Source: Cynocephalus volans
Taxonomy: Eukaryota > Chordata > Mammalia > Dermoptera > Cynocephalidae
Assembly: GCF_027409185.1 (NCBI RefSeq)
Contig: NC_084462.1
Span: 27,689,577 to 27,753,576, forward strand
Length of the DNA: 64,000 nt
Direction of reading: 5' to 3'
This document shows, one piece after another, positions 20,961-32,059 of this stretch. The notes under the pieces were generated by a model, which was not told the origin of the DNA, searched no databases, and saw only the letters and a program-made list of their open reading frames with translations. Position 1 is the first letter of the stretch. The number at the start of each line of letters is the position of its first letter. The translations under genes were made by a program, and so were the position numbers.

Positions 20961-23399
20961 ACTGCAGGTGTGAGCCCGCGGGCCACGGAGCTCTGGCCAT
21001 TCCGCCCCTACGTCCCCTGCCGCCCCTACTTCACCAAAAAGGGGTCTCAGTAAGGGTCGACTATCATCCCCGAGTCTGAAAGCGCCTCAGGGCGTCCAGG
21101 GGCGCCCTTCTGGGAGGCCTGAAATCACCTTCTCCCCTCACCTGACTACCAGCCCCCTGATCTCTGCTCACCTTTACCCCCTCTCAGTCCTCCACACAGC
21201 TGGAAGCCCCTGCCTCTGAGGAAGTTGTTAGTACCCTTCCTTACCATCATCCTCAACACTACACCCGCACACTGAGAGGCCCGAGAGGATTACATGAGAA
21301 TCCTGCAAGACTGCAAGACCATAACAGTGGTGATAGGTGGCTGGCTGGTAGGTGGAGACTTGGTCACCCTCCCCTGGACATCCCCCAGGCAGGCCGTTTG
21401 CTCAGGAAATCCGGGTCCCCTCCTCTCACTGACCTTGAGGTCCATCCAGCTTTTGTTCCTGCACCTGAAGGCTCTTTCTCACTCACCCTGAGGACAGAAA
21501 TCAAGTTGGGGCATTCACACTTGTCATCTCATTGGAAGCATTAACATTCCGCAAAAGTGGGGTTCAGAGGCACATGAGAGCACAGACATGCCCTGGTATC
21601 TCAGAGGGACAGCAACAAAGACAGGTTGAGAAGATTTCCAGATTTTCCACCCAGGGCTGTCCCTAAGTGGGGGCAGGTTGGGTTGGAGGCAAATGCTAAC
21701 CTCCCTTGGCTCTGCCAGTGTGTCTTATGTGTGGTCACACGAGGGAAAGGAGAGGAAGTGCTCAGTTGTGTGTTGGATGTTAGAAAAAGTTCAGACACAG
21801 CACTTTCTTCCAGCTCAGGGTAGGATCACACAGCCTCCTGGATCACAATGGCAGTGCCCCGAGGGCCCCCAGGAACTGGCAGAGAAAGTGAAACGATTAC
21901 CTGAGGCTGCTCATAGGCACGCCTTTCCACCCACCTCCCTCGGCCAGGTATCCTCTGTCCCTGCCAAACGGTCACCTCACGTTCCCAGCTGCCCCAGCTG
22001 CCATCCTCTGCTCAATTCCGCTGCCCTCTGTAGGGAGTGCATTCTCCCTACCCATCCCTGCCGAGTTCTGGGGGGCCTCCAGTGCCCACCTTTCTCCCTC
22101 CTCTGGAGGGGCTCTGCCTCACTTCAGAGAGCATCTCCAAGTGGCCCTTTTGGGATCCTTGGCACAGAGACTGACAGGGTCATTACTTACCCCTTACGTT
22201 CCAGTCTAGCTTCTCCCCTGGTCTGTGGGCCTCTCAAGCAGGACTGTGTCCTCGGGTCTCTGAACCCCCACACCGGGCACCCAGGAACCTGGGGAAAGCT
22301 TGGAGAAAGGGCATGACACTAAGAGGGGCTGGTGGGCTGATGGGGGTGGGGGTAGGAAGCAGGGCCTCCTCTCCCACCTCTCCCTTGGGGCCTCCTAGCT
22401 CCAGCAGACTGAATTGAACCTTGCTCTGCCACTAATTCTATAAATGACCCTGGGCAAATCTCTGTCTTACTGGGCACCTGTAAAATAGGGAACCTGAGTT
22501 CCATGATTTCTTAGAGCCCTGCAGCTTTAACCACCCTTGGTTCAAAGTCTCTGCTGTCAGTGTCTCTAGCTTCCAACACATGCTCCCCCCAGGGCCTCCT
22601 GTCCCCAGGAGAAAATCTCAGAGTTGTCTCCTGCAGTTCCAGAGACTTTCCCCTGGGCTGGATCTGAGTAGGAAGGGAGGGTGACAAGTGAATTCTCTCC
22701 CTCTCCCCACAGTCTCGTCTCCAGCCATCAATTGCCCCTCAGCAGGCATCTGCACCTCACCTCTGCCCTCCTTAGGGCCTGAGAACGCCTTTGGAAGCCC
22801 AAGCACTGAAAAGACAGCCCAACCTGTGTAATTCAAAACGAAACGACACTAAAGTGTACCCAACTGGGTGTAAAGACCTGGGGATCGTCCCCAGCGATCC
22901 TGCCCGACACCATGCCCTCCCTGCCTTCCAGGTGTCGTCTCAGGATTTCTCCCCCTGACTGCCCCCCTTGTCAGGAAATCTCACCCATCTTTGAAGTGCC
23001 ACCTCTGACATCTTCCTCAAGTTCTCTCTGTTAACATCTCTGAGTCCCCACAACTCTTGTTCTGGTGCAACTCTGATTTCATTCTGCTTTGCGTCCGCAG
23101 TGAGCGGTGCCCATGCCTTTCTTTCCCACTAGGTGGCAAATTCCTTGAAAGCAAGAATCACATCTTATATTCCTCTCTATAGCCATTTCCCTGTCAAATG
23201 CAAATGTGCACATGGGTGTTTGTTGAGTGCATGAGTTTATGTTACATCTGTATACTAGGTGCACTCTATGTACCCATCTATCCATCCACCCACACACATA
23301 CACACACACAGAGGAAAACGTATTAAGTGCATATGTATTAAGTGTCTGTGTCAGTGCCAGGTATTTACTTTTTACTATTGCAAAAGTTAAAAAAATATA

Positions 23400-23645
23400 T
23401 AGAAAAGCAAGTATTCAGCACTTTTAATATTCATAGAGATAGAAAGTAGAATAGCAATTGCCAGGGGTTGGGGACAATGGAATGGGGACTGACTGTTAAT
23501 GCATATATGGGGTTTCTTTGTGGAGTGAAAAAAAAATGTTCTGTAATTAGTGGTGATGGTTGCACAACTCTGTGAATATACTAAGAACCACTGGGAAGAA
23601 AGGGTGAATTTTACAATATGTAAATAATATATCAACAAAAAATTA
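23400..23645 (+). mobile_element. L1M 3' UTR fragment
   Basis: GATAGAAAGTAGAATAGCAA, GGTGATGGTTGCACAACTCT and GTAAATAATATATCAACAAA followed by A-rich sequence are typical of old L1 3' ends. Confidence 0.65.
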
Positions 23646-24049
23646 GGCACTTTTATACATTACTCCAGTTACTGGTAATCCTCTTGACTCTGAGTGTATG
23701 TGGGTGTGTTAGTATCTTCATCACCATTTTACAGAAGGGGAAACTGAGGCTCTAAGTGGTGAAGTAATCCAGAGAGTTGTAGTGAGAATTAGCTATAAAT
23801 AGCTAACGTTTATGGAGCACTTACCACCTAACAGGTCCATGAATCTTCACGACAGCTCTATGATTTTCAACCCATTTTGTAGAAAGGAAACAGGCTTTTC
23901 TGCTAAAGGTCACATGCTAAGAGAGCTGGGATTCAAAAGCAGGCAATCTAATGACAGCCTGTCCCACAAGTGCCCATCTTCACGCATGAGAAGCGAGCAC
24001 TAGTGATCATTCAGGAGGACGTGGTATGAGCAGAACCTCATCTGCTATT

Positions 24050-24620
24050 ACTGCCAGTGTAACTTGGCACTATCACTGTGGAAAAGTATTTGGCAGTATT
24101 TACTAGAGCTGAGCATCTACATACCTTACGACCTGGCAAGTCCACAGAAATGTGGGCATATGTGCACCAAAAGACATGGACAACTAGTCATGGCAGCACT
24201 GTTCTTATTATCTCAATATTGGAAACAACTCAAGTGTCTATCAACAGGCAAATGAATAAATACATTGCAGTGTAGTCATGCTACAGAATATTAATGCAGC
24301 AGTGAGAATGAATGAATGCTCTGCAACTGAATGCAACCAGATGGATGAATCTTACTGACAATATGTGGAGCAAAAGAAGCCTGACATGGAAGTGTATATG
24401 CTGTGATATTTCATTTATATGAATATAAAGCTCCAAAACAGGCTCACCTATGGTATTAGGACTCAGGGGTGCATTTAGCCTTGTGGTGATCAGAAAGAAT
24501 CAAGAAATGGGCTTTCTGGGGTGTTGCTAACATTTTGTTTCTTTATCTGGGTTCCAGTTACATGGGTGTGTTCTCTGTAAAAATTTATTGAGCTGGATAC
24601 TTATGATATGTGTACCTTTT
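24050..24620 (+). mobile_element. L1M ORF2-end/3' UTR fragment
   Basis: CAACTCAAGTGTCTATCAAC, AATGAATAAATACATTGCAG and TTCATTTATATGAATATAAA correspond to the end of ORF2 and the 3' UTR of old L1. Heavily mutated and not coding. Confidence 0.7.
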
Positions 24621-25334
24621 ACATGATGTTAGACTTAAAAGTGTTTTTTTAAAAAAAACCTGAGCTTGCATATACATACACACACAAATTAGCCATTCTA
24701 ACTCCTGAGTCACCTTTACAAGGTGCTTGGTAGCACAATAGATGTGCAATGGATTATTTCCCTCAGCCACAACCATGTCTACTGCCGTCCTGGTACAGGT
24801 CCAGAGCTCAGCCCTGTTTTCCTCCTCGCCTGCCCCTTGCTCCTGCATGCCTCAATCTGACAGTTTGAGATTTGACAGTGTCCCAAGCAGCCTGAGCACC
24901 CTACAGTCAGGAATGTGATCTCTGCCTTTTTCCACTGGCCCCTCAGCTTCTACTACCAGGCTGGATACTAGGAAAGCCTCGCTGAAGACAGCCTTGGCTG
25001 GGGGTTGATCGGGTATCTAGGTACAGGAAGGAGGAAAATGGTGAATCAGGCCCAGAGGAGGATTTGGTAAGGGGGGAGATTACTGAGTGAGTTGAGGACA
25101 TCGAGGATGGAGAGGTGGACAGAGTGAGAAAGAGGAGTCTTAGCTGTGTCTCTAACTGGCAGCAAGTTGAGAAGTCACTTCCCCTGTCTGGGTCTCAGTT
25201 TCTGCATCTGTAAAATGGGTGAACAAACTATGAAGAAAAAACTGATAAATATAATTACCTTAAAGTGAGGAAGTTGGACTGGATTAATTTTCATATCAGA
25301 AGCACCCAGTTGTTCTATCAAAAGATTTGTCTCA

Positions 25335-25474
25335 GGGCCGAGCCCGTGGCGCACTTGGGAGAGTGTGGCGCTGGGAGTGCAGCGACGCTCCCGCTGCGGG
25401 TTCGGATCCTATATAGGAGTGGCTGGTGCACTCACTGGCTGAGTACCGGTCACGAAAAAGACAAAAAAAAAAAA
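25335..25474 (+). mobile_element. CYN-type SINE, GCTGGGAG subfamily
   Basis: GGGCCGAGCCCGTGGCGCAC, a GCAGCGACGCTCCCGCTGCG insert, TATATAGG, then CACTGGCTGAGTACCGGTCA and an A tail. ATTTGTCTCA is duplicated at both ends. This subfamily lacks the usual second monomer sequence. Confidence 0.85.
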
Positions 25475-25789
25475 TATTTGTCTCAACATACTGGGAGTGA
25501 AAAAACCACTTTTCTTTATAAGAAGCACGCCTCACATTTATAGACTTTCTGCTACTATATGTTTAGTGATACTACAAGTAGCAGCCATATTGCTCATACG
25601 TTTTAAATTATGAAAATACCAATACATTTTTAAATTACGAAAAAAACAAGTCAAAAACCAAAAATTCCTCTGTAGACTGCCTCTGGTCCTGAGCACCACT
25701 GATCTTTGTGCTCTGGGATTGTGAGAGAGAAGCGTGAGGGAAAGGAGGAAGCAGGCGGGGTAGGGATCAAGTGAGCATCCAGCCATCTG

Positions 25790-26065
25790 TTCACCCATCC
25801 ATTCATTCGTCCATCTAGCCATTTACCTATTCATCCATCCATCCCCTAATAGTCAATCTGTCCATCCATCTGTCTGTTCATCTTCCTGTCTATCCATTCA
25901 TGATCTGTCCACCCAGCCGTGCATCCATCCCTTCCTTCTTCCATCCATCCATGCATCCACCCATCTCCTGCCAATCTGTCCATCTATTCATCCATCCTTC
26001 CATGTATACATCTACCTAACTTTCCGTCTATTCATCCATCCACCCACCCAGATACCCACTTGTCT
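25790..26065. repeat. Degenerate CATC tetranucleotide tract
   Basis: Irregular ATCC, ATTC and CACC units; the same repeat class as the tract at 6310-6745. Confidence 0.85.
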
Positions 26066-26547
26066 GCCAATCCAGCATGCACATTAGCTGCTTGCTGGTA
26101 TCAGGCCCTCTGTTAAGCCAGGGCTGGGGGGATGCTCAGCTGCTTGCAACTTGGATGCCTAGAGCCTGCTGCCTCCAAGCAGCTCAGCATGCAGAGTGAG
26201 GCGTGCCCACCAACCTTCCGAGAGGGGCAGAAATAGTGGAAGTTCAGTGGAGGGAGGGCTGGCTTGCATCCTGGGGGTTAGAGAAGGCTCTCTAGAAGCA
26301 GATGTGCTTGAGGTGGGCCTCAAAAGACAGAGTGAGAATTAGATGTGCAGAGAGCGGAGAAGGTTTTCTGGGAGGGAACAGCTGGGGCAGCCACAGGGGC
26401 TGGGGAACTGGAGCGATGAGTCACTCAAATGGCTGGGGTGAGAGCTAGGTGCCAGCAGCGTGTGCCCTGGCTCCCTTGAGGCAGGGCACGGGCAGCCACT
26501 CCCAGCACCGCCCCTCAGCCTGGCTCCAGTGGGCCCTGAGGCACCTA

Positions 26548-26842
26548 CACGTGTGCTCCTCCAAGTGTGGCCCGCGGACCACTGCCAGGCCACAGATTCT
26601 GTTACCATCTTGCAACAAGATAAAAACAGAAATTGAGAGTGTTTAGAAACACGTCAATTTAACAGGGTAATTTTGTTTGTTGAATATAATAGTAAAAAAC
26701 TGGGCATATAGTTTGTATATTTCCTTCACTTTAATTGTACTTGTAATTCATCTTTCATTGTATCTTTCATACACATACATCCATGGAAGATTGAAACTAA
26801 AAAACCAAAAAGTGCTCTTCATTTAGTTTGAGAAGCACTGTA
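26548..26842. mobile_element. hAT-Charlie-like non-autonomous relic
   Basis: Starts GTGCTCCTCCAAGTGTGGCC and ends TAGTTTGAGAAGCACTG, imperfect Charlie-type terminal inverted repeats around AT-rich sequence. Confidence 0.55.
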
Positions 26843-28565
26843 CACAACACAGCTGACACTCCTTTGCCAGTGTGGCTTCACAGTCCCCGTAAGTGGGGCA
26901 GGGTGAGGACGGTGGTCCTCATTTAACAGGATGGCTAGCCCAAGGTTCTCACAGATGGTAGATGGCAGAGCTGGGACTTGAACCCAGGGCTGCCCTCAAC
27001 ATCAGATATCAGGCACCACATTAGACAACCCCCTATGAGCTCCTGCCCCAAGCCAGTGCAGGGGCTGCAGGGAGGACAGAACAGAGGAAGAGAGAAGCAG
27101 CTGAAGAAAGAACTCTAGAGAGGGTGGGAATGAGGGTCCAGGCCTGTTCGTTGGTGCTAAGGGATGGAAGACAAGGAAGACTTCCAGGAGAGGGCAGCCT
27201 GTGGGTCAGCCTGGGCTTCCCCAGATGGTCCTTGGAAGAAGCAGGCCAGGCCTCTGGGATTTCTGTTTAGGAACATGCAGTAGGGCTAGTTCCAGACCCA
27301 CACCACCTCCACCCCTCTCCATCTTCTTCCCTCCTCTTCTCCTTCTGCCTCCTCCATCAGACAGCCCAGCGCTCCCTGAGGCCAGGGCCTTGTCCCATCC
27401 ATCTGTACACCCAAAGCCTGCCCAAAGTTCAGCCAACAAAACCACCAGCCTCTTTGCCCGGCCCTTGGCAGGAACCACAGCACTTTCAGATACTTTCTCT
27501 CCTCCTGTCCCTTGGTGAGACCAGATGAACAATGATTTTGATTACCCATGTCACTGATGAGGGAAAAGGCTCAGAGAAGGTAAGTCACTTGCTTGAAGTC
27601 ACAGAGCAAGTAATCTAAGCTCTGAGCTCTAAAGACCCTGTACTTTTTGACAAGAAAGGTTAAATAGTAGAGAAGGAAACCATTCCCGTAGGGCACTGGG
27701 GTGTAGCCCACAGTGGGGCTGGGGGTGGTGCAGGTGGTATACAGGATCAGGTGGGGAGAGAGAAGAGAGTGGTGGGAGATCCAGTCAAGATGGCAGAATA
27801 GACAGTCCGCAGCATCACTCTCTCCCATAAATCAACCAATTTACCACTATAAAAATGTAACAACAGCCAAGCTGGGGCTGCTGGAGCTCAGGGGAAGAGG
27901 AGGAGAGACTTATGGAGTGCATAAAGGCAGGAGAAGCCACGATGAGAGCAAGAAAAAACTGCTCGGAGCATTTTGGACCGTGGCCACTTTAAGGCTGGAG
28001 CTGCTGAGCGCAAGGAGCAGGAGCCAGCAGAAGCAGCAGCTGTGCCCTTCAGATGGAGTTGCTTGGAGGTGGCAGGGGAGAAGGGGCCTTGGTGACCCCC
28101 AGGACAGCAAGACCACTAATAAGGCTCCCGTGGACCCATGCAGGAGCGAGGAGCCAGAACAGCTGAAAAAGGGGAGCCATTCAGAGGCCAGTGAGTCATC
28201 ACAAGGGACTGGTGCAAGGCCAGTCCCATGGGAAGTGTTTGGAGCATGGGAGGTGGGGAAGACAGGCCCACTGGGAGAACACTGGGGCACAGCAAGAACA
28301 GCTGACCGGCACCCCAATCAGCACAGGACCACTCAGAGGAGACTGGTCAGGAATGCAGAATTGCATGGAGTACAGTTTGATGAAAAAACTCAGGCCCAGA
28401 TCAGAGTTTCTACACAACCCAGGTGCACCTGCTCTCTGGAGAGCCAGAAGTACCTATAAGGTCAACCATTAAACCCTGAGCTGCACAAAAAGTCTTCCCT
28501 AGGGAAACAGCAGCAAAGCAGGAATTTAGCTCAACCACACAGCTCAAGTACTGGTTCCCACAGGA

Positions 28566-28626
28566 AGTTCTCCCATTTTATTTTATTATTTTATTTTATT
28601 TTATTTTATTTTATTTATTTTATTTT
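28566..28626. repeat. TTTTA pentanucleotide run
   Basis: Nearly pure TTTTA units, presumably the expanded tail of the adjoining minus-strand SINE. Confidence 0.85.
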
Positions 28627-28785
28627 AAAAAGATGACTGATAAGGGGATCCCAACCCTTGATTTGGTGTTGTCAGCACCACACTTTCCCAGGTGAGACAC
28701 CCAGCCATTCCTATATAGGGATCCGAACCCATGGCTTTGGTGTTATCAGCACCACACTCTCCCAAGTGAGCCACAGGCTGGCCCT
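28627..28785 (-). mobile_element. CYN-type dimeric SINE, minus strand
   Basis: Reads on the plus strand as AAGATGACTGATAAGGGGAT, then CCTATATAGGGATCCGAACC and ends in AGGCTGGCCC. It forms an inverted pair with the next SINE. Confidence 0.88.
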
Positions 28786-28818
28786 CCTTTGCTTACTTCT
28801 AAAATTGGGGAACTTCCA

Positions 28819-28919
28819 GCCTGGCCTGTGGCTCATTTGGGAGAGCGTGGTGCTGACAACACCAAATCAAGGATTAAGATCCCCTTACTGGTCATCTTTA
28901 AAAAAAAAAAAAAAAAAGA
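28819..28919 (+). mobile_element. CYN-type SINE monomer
   Basis: GGCCTGTGGCTCATTTGGGA, GAGCGTGGTGCTGACAACAC, then AGATCCCCTTACTGGTCATC and an A tail. The linker and second unit are missing. Confidence 0.85.
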
Positions 28920-29729
28920 AGAAGTAAGCAAAAGACAAAAAATTAGTTCCGGCCCAGGCACACCACCAGTGCCTCAGCACCAGCCAGGGGACCTGAGGCA
29001 TGCAGCTGGAGATCTGACCACCTGCCCACAACCACACATACCACCAGTGCCTCAGGGCCACCTGGGGGCATGCCCTGGGACCCCTCACACACATGCAGGC
29101 ACACCACCAGCACCTTGGGGCCCTGCCCAGGGGCCCAGGGACCCAGGGTATGGAGCCAGAGACCAGGCCCCGGCCCACAACCAGGCACACCACCAGCACC
29201 AAGGAGCATGCCAAAAACATCACCTCCATGTGGGTGGCCCACCACAGCCACCACAGTAACCACAGCTGCTGCAAAAATGGCTAGACATCACAACTACCAT
29301 GCAGATGGTCTGTCAGCCACAGGAGTGCATTGACACAAGGAGAGTCACCAGCAGAGACCAAAGAAAAGAAGAGGATGTCTTTCTCCACAAAGCCCATTCC
29401 AGAGTGACAGAAGAAGCATCTATGATAATATTGGGGGACCTGAACATACCTCTCAGCATTGGACAGATGATCCAGGCAACAAATCAACAGAGTAACCATT
29501 ACTCTTTCAGAGGGAGAGAAGAAATCTAGGGTAATTAAAGGGGAGGGGAGGGGGGAAGGGGTAGGGAGGAGAATGGGGAGAGATTGGACAAGGGGCATAA
29601 AGAATAAGTACAATTTGTAACAATATATACACTAGTAATATTGCTTTGATAAACATATGTCAACATTGAATCCCAAAATTATGTATAATCAATTGTGATT
29701 CAATAAAAAAAAAAAAAAAAAAAAAGAAT

Positions 29730-29899
29730 GGGGCCCGCCCATGGCTCACTCGGAAGAGTGTGGTGCTGATAACACTAAGGCCACAGGTTCGGATCCCATA
29801 TAGGGATGGCCAGTTAGCTCACTGGGTGAGCGTGGTGCTGATAACACCAAGTCAAGGGTTAAGATCCCCTTACCGGTCATCTTTTAAGGAAAAAAAAGA
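29730..29899 (+). mobile_element. CYN-type dimeric SINE
   Basis: Directly follows the poly(A) of the L1 composite. GGGCCCGCCCATGGCTCACT, CATATAGGGATGGCCAGTTA and GATCCCCTTACCGGTCATC. A purine-rich GAGGAG run follows. Confidence 0.9.
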
Positions 29900-30249
29900 G
29901 GAGGAGGAGAAGGAGGAGGAGGAGACCACAGTGGAGGGTGGCATGATCAGCTGGGTTACCTGCCCAGAAACCTCCCCTTCTCCAGCATTTTGGCTGCTTC
30001 TGGGGCAGCCTTAAAACCCTGTCCCAGGCCAGGAAGAGGCAGGAATGACCAGGGCAGGTCTACAGGCCTTTCCCCTGCTCTGTTGGTAGACAGATAACAT
30101 AGGACATATTTTTGGAAGACTATTTAGCAAAATCTATTAAGCCAAAAATGTTGGAAACTTTTGACCATCATCTTCACTTCTAAGAATTTGTCTTATAAAA
30201 ATATTTACATAAGTGTGCAAAGATGAACAAGGATTCATTACAACACATT

Positions 30250-30419
30250 TTTTTTTTTTTTTTTAAATAAGATGACTGAAAAAAAATAAAATAAGATGAC
30301 TGGTAAGGGGATCATAACCCTTGACTTGGTGTTGACCAGCCATCCCTATATAGGATCCAAACCTGTGGCCTTGGTGTTAACAGCACTGCACTCTCCCAAG
30401 TGAGCCACGGGCCGGCCCT
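30250..30419 (-). mobile_element. CYN-type SINE, minus strand, internally deleted
   Basis: T tail, then GATGACTGGTAAGGGGATCA and CACGGGCCGGCCC at the far end. Part of the second monomer between GGTGTTG and ACCAGCCATC is deleted. Confidence 0.85.
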
Positions 30420-30469
30420 ATACCTTTTGTAATACTGAAAAGCAGAATGACAAATCCCTACAGTGAAAT

Positions 30470-30610
30470 ACTATATAGCTATTAACAGATCCTCATCTGT
30501 AAAATGGGGATAATAATAGTATCCACCTCTCACAGTTTTTAGGAGGATGAAGTGAGTTAACACCTGCAAAATGCTTAGATAGTAAATGTTAGCTATCATT
30601 ATCATTATAG
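30470..30610. mobile_element. MIR fragment
   Basis: CCTCATCTGTAAAATGGGGA, TAATAGTATCCACCTC and AGGATGAAGTGAGTTAACAC are typical MIR sequence. Confidence 0.65.
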
Positions 30611-31349
30611 GTGTAGAAATAGGAAACAATAGCTAAGATACAATGCTAATGAACAAAGAAAGGTACAGGCAGTATGTGAAGTGATCCCATTTGAGTAAAA
30701 ATTAATAATAATAAATATTCACATATGAACAGAGAAGAAAGGTCTGGACATAAAGGCACCAAACTATGACTTTGGTGGTCTCTGCGGGGGGGGGTGGGTG
30801 GGAGTGGGATAACAAATATTTACTTCATAACTTTCTATAAATTTTACTGTTGTATGATACGTGTGTACTGTTTTTGAAATCAGGGGGAAGAGCCCTACAA
30901 AAAAGCAAAGAAAATCAAAGTAGATGACGGCATGAGACTCTGCCTCTTCTTGAGGACCCCAAAGTCCAGAGATTAATGCTCTCCATACAATAGAAAAAGG
31001 CTCCCCATGTGTTTGAGCAGGCCAGAGTTTACCCATGACTGACCCTGGGGAAGGTGGAGGAGCAGCCCCCACCAGAGGGTCTGCCACTCACATTCTCGTT
31101 CTGCGGGGCTCACAGACCCCACAGGGGATTCTTTCACTCCCATGCACAAGGCCCAGGAGGCTGGCTCAACAGGGACCCATGGATCACCTCAAGACATTTA
31201 CCCTTCTTGGGCCTCAGCTGTACCCCAACCCGACCACAGCAGAAGCAGCCCAGCCTCTTGGGTGCATTGTGAAGAGTTACCAGCGTCACAGCAGTGCAGG
31301 GTATGGGGTGAACCTGGAGTTAGTGTTTCACCATGATGAGCCGCTGTAC

Positions 31350-32059
31350 TGAGAGTCTGACGGCCACCAACAACACGGCTGACACCACATGCATGGTGTC
31401 TTCCAACCCTCCCGCACCAGCTGGGTGTCCGCAATTCAATTCGATTCCAACACTCTCTACGTGCAGTGAGTGTCCAGTCTGGCAGCTGGTGGCTTCGATG
31501 CCAGTCTGACTGACACCTATGAATCAGAGCTTCCCATGACCCCCTCCTCAGTTTCGACAGTTTCCTAGAATGGCTCACCGAACTCGGGAAAACACTTTCC
31601 TTACCTTTACCAATGTATTATAAAGGATATGAATCGGGAACAGCTGAATGGAAGAGATGCACAGGGAGGGGTGCAGGGTGGTACATGGAGCTTCCATGCC
31701 TTCTCTGGATGCTCCAGCCTCCTAGCACCAGCCAGAAACTCCCTGTGCCCTACTGTTTAGGGGGTTTTATAGAGGTCTTGTTAGGTAGGCGTGATTGAGT
31801 AAATCATTGGCCATTGGTGATCAACTCAATCAAAGGTTGGGGTTGGGGGGAGCAGGTTGGAGCTGAAAGTTCCAACCCTCTAATCATGCCTTGGTCTTTC
31901 TGTTGACCAGCCCTCATCCTGAAACTAGGGACCGCCAGCCGCTATTCATTTTATTAGCATACAAAACACACTATATATTCTGGAGATTCCAATGGTCTTA
32001 GGAGCAGTGTGCCAGGAACCAGGGACAAAGCCCAAAAATGTATTTCCCATCATACCACA
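31350..32059 (-). mobile_element. ERV-type solo LTR, MER21-like
   Basis: On the minus strand it starts TGTGGTATGATGGGAAATAC and runs through CTTTGTCCCTGGTTCCTGGC. Other blocks (plus-strand reading) include CATTGGCCATTGGTGATCAA, AAGTTCCAACCCTCTAATCA and ATGGCTCACCGAACTCGGG. I recognise the pattern as an ancient MER21-type LTR from memory. Boundaries are approximate and no internal retroviral genes were seen. Confidence 0.5.

Larger units (their letters stand above)
19240..21070. other. CpG-rich island over MLXIPL exon 1
   Basis: Dense CG dinucleotides from intron 1 through exon 1 into the upstream flank, typical of a constitutively unmethylated promoter. Edges are approximate and no counts were computed. 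Confidence 0.6.
20961..27770. other. Intergenic region with repeats, no gene seen
   Basis: Upstream flank of MLXIPL. Holds MIR-type pieces near 22.4, 23.7 and 25.2 kb, L1M 3' fragments, one CYN SINE, a CATC tract and a hAT relic. No open exon with flanking splice sites was recognised. Confidence 0.5.
27778..29729 (+). mobile_element. L1-derived composite element with internal deletion and tandem-repeat segment
   Basis: Begins with an L1 5' UTR-like sequence (AAGATGGCAGAATAGACAG and ACAGCCAAGCTGGGGCTGC). It continues into a C-rich segment at 28945-29220 in which CA(C/T)ACCACCAG recurs at 28959, 29037, 29100 and 29186. Next come an ORF2-like piece (TATTGGGGGACCTGAACAT), a G-rich polypurine tract and a 3' end running into CAATAAA and poly(A). 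Most of ORF1 and ORF2 is absent. Two CYN SINEs interrupt it at 28.57-28.92 kb. A non-autonomous L1 derivative is the likeliest reading. Confidence 0.6.

Noticed and set aside
31035-31352. 105-codon plus-strand frame next to the solo LTR
   Set aside because: I do not recognise the product, no splice or promoter context supports it, and frames of this length occur by chance in the window. A protein search would settle it.
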